DNA of 64,000 nt from Platanthera guangdongensis (lineage: Eukaryota > Streptophyta > Magnoliopsida > Asparagales > Orchidaceae), in assembly GCA_039583875.1 (NCBI GenBank), contig CM077163.1:107393213-107457212 (forward strand), given 5' to 3'. The notes under the pieces were generated by a model. It searched no databases. It saw only the letters and a list, made by a program, of their open reading frames with translations, and was not told the DNA's origin. The position numbers and the translations under genes were made by a program. Shown here one piece after another: positions 55,698 to 64,000 of the stretch. Within the stretch, counting starts at the first letter, position 1, and each line of letters opens with the position of its first letter.

Positions 55698-57723
55698 TGT
55701 TAGATCTGATATACTCTAGAGGGGGGGAGGTGAATAGAGTATTCTTAAATCCTTAGAATCTTTTACAGGTTTTGCTGTAATTGAGAAAGTGCATAAACAA
55801 CTTAATAAAATATAAACACAGCAATCCTAGAAAGCACAAACACAGCAAGAACAAAAAGTAGGGGCAACCAGACAACACAAGAAATTTATAGTGGTTCCCC
55901 AACCTGGGTACATCCACTCTTCTACCACCTTGGTAGGAATCCACTCAGATTTTTGATCAGGTGCCTGACACCAATGAGCTTTTGATCAGGTGCTCAAAAA
56001 CCAAATCTCAAGTCTTTTGGTCAGGTGACTTGCAACCAAGAATAACTTTTGAAGGGAGTTATAACCCTTTATATAGTGGGGGGGGGGGCGGGGTTAGATA
56101 TGATATTGTCTTCTCTTTCTCAATTTACAACTGAGAAGACTTGTGGATATGATTTTAGCAAATGGCTCCCCCTGTGATGTAGAATGGTTCAGGGAAATCT
56201 GGAGCTTTGCTTCAGGGTCATAGGTCTTCAATCTTTAAGTCTAGACCAGAAAGATCTTCAGGAACTTCTTGACAGATGAAATATTTGTTGTCCTTTGAAC
56301 TGTCCTGGAGAGTTGAAGAATGAAGACTCTTGATTTTGATTGATTGTTCTTCTTCTTCAGGTTGCAGATGTTCTTCTGGTCTAGGGATTCTTGAGTTGCT
56401 GTATCAGAGTTCTGAGAGAGAGAGAGCAGAGAGTTTCTTATTACAGACTGACTGTAATGTTTTTGTCTATGTGTCTATGTTCTATTCTACTCTGTAGGAA
56501 AAGAGAGAAAATCTCTTTTATATTTCTTGTCAAAATTGTCTTTCGATATTTGAATTCCTCTGCAATCAATGCTGACGGCTTTGAGAATAAACTGCATTGA
56601 TTTATTTCCCCAACTGTCCCATGGAAAAACGGCAAGCAATAATCCTGGAGAAGAACATAATTAATGCTTTATCTAACGGTTATATTAAGATAATATTGAA
56701 GCATTAATTACTCAGGAATTATTGCATTAGGAAAGGGATAGAAGACTGGAAATGACTAAGTCTGGATTCGTCGAACATATAACAAAAATCGTCGAGCTGA
56801 GTCCACAAGTTTGTCGAGCTTAGAAGTTATGTTCGTCGACCAGATGGCTTCTGTTCGTCGAGCTGACTTCCAAGAACATCGAGCAGAGAGTAGAACTGCA
56901 TTGATTAGAAACTCTGACAATTCTGTGTATGGAGTTCATCGAGCTGATAACTTGTTGATAGAACTTCTGGGGAATTTGTCGACACAAGTCCTGGGTGTCG
57001 ACATAATTAATTCTTATCTCGACATGGTTGTTGTGTTGACAGAAATCTGGAGTGTGTTCATATAAGTCTTGTGTGTCGACATAATTGCTGTTGGTGTAGA
57101 CACAAGTCTTGCTTCTGGTGTCAACACAAACTTCTGGTGTGAAGTGTTGAAGTATCCAGAAATTGTCGACCTGAGAATTTGTTTCGTCGACCTGAGGACA
57201 ACTAAGTGATGCTGGTTAACTTTAGCCAAAGTTATCAAAGTTCGTCGAGCTGGGAATCTTGAATTCGTCGACTGAAGATGATTCTGGACTTAAAAAACTG
57301 AGAAACTTCTGGAATGATAAGTTGAAGTAGAGAACCCATAAATCATCGAAAAGAGAAATAAGTTCGTCGACCTGAGTCTAGAGAACAAAGTCTGGACTTG
57401 GAATGCAGAAGGTAGAGTCCAAAGATCATCAACCTGAGAATCAAGTTCGTCGAGCTCAGCTCAGAGAATTTTCTCTGAGATCGTCGAGCTGAGCACGACA
57501 ATCGTCGACCTGATTTCGACGAACGTCGAACTCATTTTACTGAGTTTTTGGAAAAATCTCTAAGTCTTGAGTCTCTGGTAGTCTGATGATGGCTGCTGTA
57601 TGTGATGTTGAATCTAAGGACTTGGCCTAGACTCTAGGACACAACTATGACCCTGGCTATACAAGATGAGTCACAAGATGCTAACTTAGTGAACCTAGCC
57701 CAAATCAAACTAGGGATCCAACA
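55698..57723 (-). repeat. 5' LTR of copia element H2
   Basis: 2026 bp on the minus strand, from TGTTGGATCC (57723) to ATCTAACA (55698). Homologous to the H1 LTR over its length but clearly diverged. Array of GTTCGTCGAGCTG / GTCGAC motifs at 56766-57535. TATA-like box near 56067-56076. A G/C run lies near 56079-56095. Confidence 0.85.
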
Positions 57724-58397
57724 GACTGTTTACAACTGAAGAGGATTCAGAGGAGACAGAATTCTTACAAATACTGGATTCTATCAATGGGGTTGATCTT
57801 CATTGCAAAGGGATGATGACTATATCTGAAGAAGATCAGTGCCAGGATCAACCTGGTCCTAGTAAGGTAAATAAACTTTCATCAGTTTTTGATTATTATA
57901 TTAGATCAGAATCAAAAGCATCTGCATCAAGAGATGTGGATGGTATAGAATCTAAAGGGGATGTACATCAACTTATTGATGAGTATGGTGATCTGTTACA
58001 TGCACTTAAGAGAAGCAGAAACCTTGTCAAAAACCAGGCTAATGAAAATGCTGCTCATAAGTTGGCTGCATCTGATTCAGAAAAATTGCTGGATCAGAAG
58101 ATGAATGAGATTGCAAAGCTGAGAAATATAACTTTTATTCAGATGGGAACAATTACATTTAAAAATGATCAGATCAAGGGTCTTGAAGTCAGACTAGAAA
58201 GAGAAAAGGAACTTGTGGCTAAATTCTCAAAGCCAAAGTCTGTCTTACCTTTGATTGATAACTTCATTGCACAAAAGGGTAAGACAGGTCTAGGTTTTAA
58301 GAGAAGAACTAGGGCAGCAAATTCTAAAAGAAAAGGCAAAGTTCTAGTTCAGCCACAAGCCTTCAAACCCCCTATTGTTTTTAGGAAAATGATGTAG
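57724..58397 (+). pseudogene. Gag C-terminal part of copia element G
   Basis: Open from 57729 in the frame of the ATG at 57813. The acidic start (TEEDSEETEF) is followed by a coiled coil (GDVHQLIDEYGDLLHALKRS, LEVRLEREKELVAKFSKPKS), then FKRRTRAANSKRKGK, a basic patch. The same series is in element D at 4526-5308. The 5' part of gag is missing because the H2 LTR abuts at 57723. TAG at about 58395; a following frame continues. Confidence 0.8.
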
Positions 58398-58781
58398 CCC
58401 ACTAACATGTATGACCATGACATTACACATGGTCATAGTAAGCCTGGTATTCTGAATGACAAGGGTGCAAATATCAATAGGGCAGCCCATGTACAAACAC
58501 ACCATGTTCTTCAGGAATCATTGGTATTTGATGCACCAGCCCCAGCACTAAATAGAAGGACAGATGACATCAAGCCTGTTAAGACTGTATCTAAAAGAAG
58601 ATACAATAGATATGAGTGTTGTTGTGGCAAGGTTGGTCATTATGCCATAGATTGTTGGTACAACACCAGTGTCAGGAAAAATGTCAGCTTACCTGTTAGA
58701 AAGACTGCAGGGAAATCAGTCAAGTTTCAGAATAACCTGAACCTAGAACCCAATACATATTGGGATTCTAAGGTTAAGTAA
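58398..58781 (+). pseudogene. Gag end with zinc knuckle of element G
   Basis: Frame 58407-58781 with VFDAPAPALNRRT and a CCHC knuckle ECCCGKVGHYAIDCW near 58612. It ends with TAA 58779-58781, the conserved gag-pol junction stop; 18 bases from TAA to ATGCAG precede GTGAGTGCA, in frame with pol. Confidence 0.8.
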
Positions 58782-58787
58782 TTATAT

Positions 58788-59396
58788 TTGATGCAGGTGA
58801 GTGCAAGTGGCCATACCCCAATATTGTACTTGGACAGTGGTTGTTCCAGGCACATGACTGGAACAAGAAGGATGTTGAAGGACTACTCTCACATAGAGAA
58901 TGGACCCAAAGTGATCTATGGTGGATCTGAAAATGGGATCATCAAAGGGTTTGGTAACATTTCCAATGGCTCAATTACTCTCACCCAAGTGGCTTATGTG
59001 AAAGGTTTGAAACACAACCTAATAAGCATAAGCTAACTGAGTGATCTTGGTTACGACACTTCATTTATTAAGAATGGGTGTCAGATTAGAACGACAAGTG
59101 ATCAAGAGGTCATCTTGTCATGTTATAGAAAAGGAAATGTTTATTGTCTCAGTTTTGATTGTGAGAATAAGAACACTCCTATATGTTTAGTTGCAGATGA
59201 GAAAGTATCTCATTGTGTCAAATGGCATAAGAGGCTAGCCCACCTTAACTATAAGACTATAGGACAACTCTATAGCATGGAGTTAGTGAGGAATGGTCCT
59301 CAGTTCAAGTGCATAAAAGAGGGTGTATGTCAGCTTGCCAAAAGGGCAAACAGACCAAGACCTCTTTTCATGGACATGATACCAAAGATTCTGTGA
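58788..59396 (+). pseudogene. Protease and pre-integrase domain of element G
   Basis: Intact copia protease active site LYLDSGCSRHMTGTRRM near 58828, then GLKHNLISIS and a stop at about 59034. The frame from 59115 has WHKRLAHLNYKTIGQL and VCQLAKRANRPRP, the pre-integrase HHCC region; one Cys position reads Leu-Ala rather than the usual Cys. It ends at TGA 59394-59396. Confidence 0.83.
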
Positions 59397-60145
59397 GGTG
59401 TTTGTACCTCCTACATATGGATCTATTTGGTCCTATACTAGTTCATAGTCTAGGTAGGAAAGTTCTATACACTTGAAGTTGTGGATGACTATTCTAGATT
59501 TACTTGGGTTTTCTTCCTGTGGCCGAAATCTGAAACCCCTACTGTCTTCCATAATTTTGTTAGGCAAATTCAGAATGAACATAACAGTTCAGTGGTCAAA
59601 ATTAGAAGTGACCATGGGACTGAATTTCAGTATGAATGCATGACAAGATTTTGTGAAGAACTAGGGATTCATCAAGAGTTCTCCTCACCTATAACTCCTC
59701 AGCAAAATTGTATTGCTGAAAGAAAGAATAGGACTCTTAATTGAGGCTAGTAGAACACAACTAAGTGACACTTCTCTCCCAGAAATATTTCTGGGCTGAG
59801 GCAGTAAACACTGCATGTCATGTTCTCAATAGAGCATCCATCACTAAAAGTCATAAAAAGACACCCTATGAGATTATGAAAGGCAGAAAACCAAATATAT
59901 CTTATTTTAGGATTTTTGGTAGCAAGTGTTATGTACTTAATAATGTCAAGTCTTATTTAACTAAGTTTGCTGCAAAATCCCAAGAAGGGATATTTGTTGA
60001 GTACAACAACAATAGTAGAGCTTACAGGGTCTATAACTTGACTACTCAAGTTGTAGAAGAATCTGTTCATATAGTCTTTGATGAAACTGAACTAATCAAC
60101 TGTGAGCAGTCTAGTGTATCTTGTAGACCTATAGGTTTGAAGTAA
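59397..60145 (+). pseudogene. Integrase core and C-terminal region of element G
   Basis: VDDYSRFTWVFFLWPKSETP and IRSDHGTEFQYECMTRFCEE with catalytic Asp, TPQQNCIAERKNRTLN with Glu, then a frameshift near 59745. The frame 59765-60145 carries YFWAEAVNTACHVLNRASI, TPYEIMKGRKPNISYFRIFG and VVEESVHIVFDE. Stops and shifts abolish function. Confidence 0.85.
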
Positions 60146-60475
60146 AAGATGGACAAGCTAACCATTAATGAAGACCAACCTGCAAGGCAGGATGAAGAAA
60201 TTGATGGGTGCTGTCCAGGGGGAGTACAAGACCCTCAAGCTGATGAAGAGGACAATGAAGTGCAGCATGTTGAAGAGATTGGAGAAAATCAAGGTGTAGA
60301 TGGATTGCCTCCAGTAACACGGCATCTAAAGGATCATCCAACACACCAAATTATTGGTGATCCAAGACATGGTATCCAAACAAGGAGCAGGAATATGAAC
60401 ATAGTCCTTTGCTCAAGTTTCCTGTCCCAAATGGAACCCAAGAAATTTGAAGAAGCCATACAAGACCCAAACTAG
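60146..60475 (+). pseudogene. Integrase-RT linker of element G
   Basis: Acidic variable linker (QADEEDNEVQHVEEIGENQG) ending HLKDHPTHQIIGDPRHGIQT, the usual entry to copia RT. Purine-rich block CCAGGGGGAG at 60216. Confidence 0.75.
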
Positions 60476-61379
60476 ATTAATGCAATGCAGGAGGAGCTGA
60501 ATCAATTCAGAAGATTAAAGTATGAGAGCTAGTTCCTAAACCAAAGGATCATAATATCATAGGGACTAAGTGGATCTACAGGAACATTCTAGATGAAAAT
60601 GGCATCATAGTCAAAAACAAAGCAAGACTAGTAGCAAAAGGCTACATGCAGTAAGAGGGAATAGACTTTGATCAGACATTTGCTCCAGTGGCAAGGTTGG
60701 AAGCAATAAGGCTATTCCTTGCCTATGCAGCATACCACGGGTTCAAGGTATTCTAGATGGATGTCAAGTCAGCATTTTTAAATGGTGACTTAAAAGAGGA
60801 AGTCTATGTTGAACAGCCCTCAGGTTTTGTAGATTTTCTCTATCCTAATTATGTTTATAGGCTTAAGAAAGCAGTATATGGTTTGAAACAAGCCCCTAGG
60901 GCTTGGTATGAAACCTTGTCTACATGCCTCATTGAGAATAAATTCTCAAGAGGGAAAATAGACAGAACTATATTCCTTAGAGAATCAAAGGCAAGATGAT
61001 CCTAAATACGTTGATGACATTATCTTTGGATCAAGAGAAAATAACCTTTGTAGAAAGTTTGCCAAACTTATGCAATCGAAGTTTGAGATGAGCAGTATAG
61101 GTGAGCTAAAATTCTTCTTGGGACTCCGAGTAAGACAGACTGATAATGTCTTGTCCATATCTCAGTCTAAGTTCACCAAGGAGTTGATTAAGAAATATGG
61201 TATGGAGTCAGCCTCCACCATTGAGAACTCCAATGGGATCAAGTATGCCTATAGGCAAAGATGATGCAGGGAAACCTGTAGATCAGTCTTTGTATAGAGG
61301 GATAATTGGCTCCCTTTTATACTTAACTGCTAGTAGACCAGACATCATGTATGCTACATGTGTCTGTGCTAGGTTATAA
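60476..61379 (+). pseudogene. Reverse transcriptase of element G
   Basis: Broken over frames: GTKWIYRNILDENGI and KARLVAKGYMQ (60560-60655), FAPVARLEAIRLFLAYAAYH, then [20 protein letters not shown] and [19 protein letters not shown] (60757-60999). The active site YVDDIIFGS near 61008 lies in a shifted frame, then IGELKFFLGLRVRQTDNVLS, and DQSLYRGIIGSLLYLTASRP. At least three frameshifts. Confidence 0.86.
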
Positions 61380-61951
61380 GCCTGTCCTAAAGAGTCTCAT
61401 TATACTGCAGTCAAAAAAATTTTGAGATATCTTAAGGGAAAACCAAATCTTGGCCTTTGGTACCCTAAGAATAGAGATTTTCTACTAACTGGGTATTCAG
61501 ATACAGACTTTGCAGGATGCAAAGAAGACAGGAAAAGTACTACTGGCGCATGTTAGTTTTTGGGACGAAGATTGGTGTCTTGGAGCAATAAAAAGCAGAC
61601 AAGTGTGGCTATTTCCACTGCTGAGTCTGAATATGTTGCTGCAGGCAGCTGCTGTGCTCAGTTATTATGGATTCAACATCAACTTGAAGATTATGGAATC
61701 CAGGTAAGTAGAACTTCATTATTTTTTGATTCTACTAGTGCCATTTCTATTGCTAGAAATCCTGTTTCACATAGCAGAACTAAGCACATAGAAATAAGAT
61801 TTCATTTCCTTAGAGATCATGTTGAAAAGGAAGATATAAGTTTAGAATTTGTCAATACAAATTTTCAAATTGCTGACATGTTCACCAAACCACAGGATGA
61901 AACTAAATTCAATTATTTTAAAATTGAATTAGGCATGCAGAACATAGAATA
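61380..61951 (+). pseudogene. RNase H of element G
   Basis: ILRYLKGKPNLGLWYPKNRD, YSDTDFAGCKEDRKSTTGAC, a stop, then an open frame from 61560 with STAESEYVAAGSCCAQLLWI, DSTSAISIARNPVSHSRTKH and ADMFTKPQDETKFNYF, ending at the natural stop 61950-61952. Closest relative here is the RNase H of D. Confidence 0.88.
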
Positions 61952-61978
61952 AGAATGACAAATTTGACTAAGTAAATG

Positions 61979-62278
61979 TGTGTCGACACTTAAATACAAT
62001 GGTGTCGACACTTAGTAGATGGTGTCGACACATAAGAAAAATTCTGTCAACACATCCAAAAGATTGTGTCGACACTAAGAATTTGGTGTCGACACATAGC
62101 TATCTTGACACATAAACGTTGGTGTCAACACATATAGTCGGCTGTCTCGACACGCAGATTTTAGTGTAAGCTCTTAAGATTATTTGTATCGATACATCGC
62201 AGTTGGTGTCGACACATAGAATAATAATTCTCTGTCGAGACTTTAGTAGTCTGTTTCGACACAATCCAAATAATGTCG
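61979..62278. repeat. GTGTCGACAC palindrome array downstream of G pol
   Basis: Six exact copies of the 10-bp palindrome GTGTCGACAC and about seven degenerate ones (GTCAACAC, GTCTCGACAC, GTTTCGACAC), spaced about 20-30 bp with mostly AT-rich spacers. Located between the pol stop and a TATA box, upstream of the extra ORF. Confidence 0.9.
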
Positions 62279-62330
62279 ACACAATAGGTTTATTTCGAAC
62301 CCGCCTTTTGACCTTCTTTATTTAGAAACA

Positions 62331-62340
62331 TATAAATAGG
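62331..62340 (+). promoter_or_regulatory. TATA box of a possible internal promoter for the extra ORF of G
   Basis: TATAAATAGG, 113 bp before the ATG at 62453, with a CT tract between them. The palindrome array lies 50-350 bp upstream. This is the layout of a plant core promoter (TATA plus pyrimidine patch); use is not shown. Confidence 0.6.
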
Positions 62341-62408
62341 TGGAAGTAAACCCCTATCGACTTCGCTCTCAACATTCTCGAGACCTAATCCTTTGTGTCG
62401 ACAAAACT

Positions 62409-62410
<2 letters not shown>

Positions 62411-62445
<35 letters not shown>
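62411..62445 (+). repeat. CT microsatellite in the leader of the extra ORF
   Basis: About 17 CT units just before the ORF. It could act as a pyrimidine patch in the 5' leader. The upstream in-frame ATG at 62393 would translate it as Ser-Leu repeats, which argues for the ATG at 62453. Confidence 0.85.
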
Positions 62446-62448
<3 letters not shown>

Positions 62449-62452
62449 CCTC

Positions 62453-63073
62453 ATGGAGCCAGAGCTGGAAGACAACATCAAAGAAGGCTATGAACTAGTT
62501 CGTGATGCCTTTGCGAGTGGATCTAGAGACATCAAAGCCGTGATTACCCTAATCATAGAGAATGACATTGAATACTTTGTCTCAGAACCTACCAAGATTT
62601 GGAAGAAGGAGGTTCTTGAATTCTACACAGCAGCAACACTGGATTCGACGAGCCTGAAAATTAAGTCATCCGTTCAAGGAACCAAGGTCAAACTCACCCT
62701 GAAAAGTTTGAGGAAGAAACTACACCTGCAAAGGGTTCAAGAAGAAGATGAAATAGTATCGTCCATGACCAGAGAAGCTCTCCAATGGTGTGCACTGGAT
62801 CCCACCACCAAGATTGGATCATCTATGCTCAGAAAGGTAATTAACTCCCAGGGAAAATTTCTTTTTGAAATTATAGGAAAAGTAACTCTGTGCAAAACAG
62901 GAGGACATGAAAGGATATCTGCCTATATGTTCAATCTAATGGCCCAAGTCATCTTCAAGGTCAAAACCAACTGGTCTGCTGTGATCTTTGACAAGATCAA
63001 AGAAAGTTTAAAGAAACCAAACCTGGGCAGAATACTAAGCATATATCTGACTGTGAATATTTCTGAAGAATGA
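62453..63073 (+). CDS. Extra 3' ORF of element G, plant-transposon-domain-like, first part
   Basis: Starts MEPELEDNIKEGYELVRDAF. Segments KIWKKEVLEFYTAATLDS, VKLTLKSLRKKLHLQ, EALQWCALDPTTKIGSSMLR and YMFNLMAQVIFKVKTNWSAV have the pattern of the putative plant transposon protein domain often encoded near plant copia and gypsy elements. No membrane segment. It ends with TGA 63071-63073, which overlaps the next frame, so the two parts were probably one ORF split by a frameshift. Sireviruses often carry an extra ORF after pol; its role is unknown. The fragment at 49623-50075 of H2 is a possible relative. Confidence 0.65.
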   Translation: MEPELEDNIKEGYELVRDAFASGSRDIKAVITLIIENDIEYFVSEPTKIWKKEVLEFYTAATLDSTSLKIKSSVQGTKVKLTLKSLRKKLHLQRVQEEDEIVSSMTREALQWCALDPTTKIGSSMLRKVINSQGKFLFEIIGKVTLCKTGGHERISAYMFNLMAQVIFKVKTNWSAVIFDKIKESLKKPNLGRILSIYLTVNISEE

Positions 63074-64000
63074 ATCAGATTGCAGGATCTAAGATCAATC
63101 ATATGAGAAAAATGGATTTGAGAATACTATCAAGATGGGAAAGGGTCCTGACCAAGGATGTTTCTACACCACAGAAACAAACAAAACAGATAAAACCAAA
63201 GAAGAAACCAACCCACAAAACAGCTGAATCTTCCAGTGATTCAGAAGAAGAAGTGGTCTTCAGCTCAGATGAAGAAAGACCAGAGCATGCTAGGACATCT
63301 CTTGCTCCAGAGATTGTAGATGTTGGACAAGTGCAGGGGGAGCACATTCCAGAAAGCAACATCCACCTAGATCTGGTACAGGGAGAGCCTCATCAAGGGG
63401 GAGCCAATGAGCTTTCTCCAGCTTCAGCTCAACAAGAGGAATTACCTTCAGGGGGAGCTCATGAGCAACATCCACCTGTCCACACAGCAGCATTGGACAA
63501 TGAAGCAGCAACTCAATCCATACTTGAGGTAGTTCAAGAAATCAATCAAACTGCTGTGAATACCGAGAATGATGCACTGGATGTGCTCCTGCCTGACGTT
63601 GATAAAAATAAACAAGACCATGTCCCAGATCAGGACATTACTATTGATGACACTATTGACTTTGAAGGAGGAGAATCTACTAAGAAAGAGCAAGCTATTT
63701 CTCCTATTCAAATAAACAAAGAGGTAACACTAGAAGAGTTATTTCCTGACATCCAAGATGCAAGGACTGATGGGGAGTAGCTAGGAACTGAGAAGGAGTT
63801 GCCCTCTAGTCCAAAAGACACTATGGATATAGTAAGTTCCTCAGAAACATCAGAAGATGAAACAACCTCTAGGTCCAAGAAGAGGAAACTGATGGTCCTC
63901 AGAAATAAGAGCTTAGGCTATAAGAAAGCTTTGCAGACTGTCTCCCAACCACCAGCTCCAGCAGTTGACTTCAGCTCACTGTTGGTGGCACTGTATGTTA
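63070..64000 (+). pseudogene. Extra 3' ORF of element G, second part, running off the window
   Basis: Frame from 63070 to 63780 (TAG), and in phase beyond it to the window end. It has a basic patch (KQIKPKKKPTHKT), acidic Ser blocks (SSSDSEEEVVFSSDEE), repeats of GGA-coded LVQGEP / GGANE type from GGGGGAG tracts, and after the stop a second basic patch (SRSKKRKLMVLRNKS). It looks largely disordered with nuclear-localisation-like patches. The purine tracts AGGGGGAG at 63336, 63396 and 63450 also resemble repeated polypurine tracts inside coding sequence. Confidence 0.6.

Noticed and set aside
43694..57723. H1 plus H2 as one complete element with two LTRs
   Set aside because: The two LTRs face each other in opposite orientation, both are 5' LTRs with their own primer sites, and no TSD is present.
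61979..62278. CRISPR-like array of short repeats
   Set aside because: Repeats are 10-bp palindromes with irregular spacing in a plant retrotransposon, with no cas genes. This is a eukaryotic repeat.
62393..62452. Upstream ATG as start of the extra ORF of G
   Set aside because: It would translate the CT microsatellite into Ser-Leu repeats; the ATG at 62453 begins a normal-looking sequence in the same frame.

Overview
The window looks like gene-poor, repeat-rich nuclear DNA of a flowering plant. I find no ordinary host gene, rRNA or tRNA gene. Nearly every base can be assigned to LTR retrotransposons: Ty3/gypsy of Athila-like and Tekay/Del-like type, and Ty1/copia of Sirevirus-like type. The evidence is gag zinc knuckles, aspartic proteases, reverse transcriptases, integrases, tRNA-type primer sites and matched LTR pairs with target-site duplications (TSDs). 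The species cannot be named from this sequence. Elements are called A to H2 here.

Left part (1-6794). A truncated LTR (1-399) abuts the 3' end of gypsy element F (integrase, then a 3' LTR at 2175-4335). F's integrase is split by a 536-bp palindromic element (940-1475) that contains two inverted tRNA-like SINE units. F sits in an old copia copy, D (gag and protease remnants at 4336-6105).

Nested core (6795-41855). Three retrotransposon insertions can be ordered by exact borders. A (6795-41855, TSD AAATC) is inserted in D. A carries only gag and protease. B (minus strand, 8796-29765, TSD CTCCA/CTCCG) is inserted in the gag of A and is a decayed Tekay/Del-like element. C (12797-24268, TSD TGTAT on both sides) is inserted in the RNase H region of B. 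C is a nearly intact Athila-like element with a 1584-codon gag-pol, broken by one stop codon in the integrase. A second block inside A (33194-39833) is E, a pol-less relative of A that encodes a twin-zinc-knuckle protein. E has two LTRs, a piece of its own 3' end ahead of the first LTR, and a repair-like right junction.

Right part (41861-64000). The 3' end of D (RNase H, several polypurine tracts) runs to 43693. Next come two copies of another Sirevirus-like copia family in opposite orientation, tail to tail: H1 (+, 43694-49480) and H2 (-, 57723 down to about 49800). Each keeps only its 5' LTR. A 320-bp filler with a perfect hairpin lies between them. G (57724 to the window end), a third Sirevirus-like copy related to D, follows with gag, protease, integrase, RT and RNase H. 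After these come an array of GTGTCGACAC palindromes, a TATA box, a CT tract and an extra 3' ORF that runs out of the window.

Two themes stand out. Most families here carry blocks of CG-rich dyad motifs, usually just upstream of a TATA-like box, and in G and H2 also just upstream of an extra 3' ORF. Element B also has a 76-nt GT...AG segment between gag and protease whose removal keeps the reading frame and skips its stop codon, so it may be a spliced intron.
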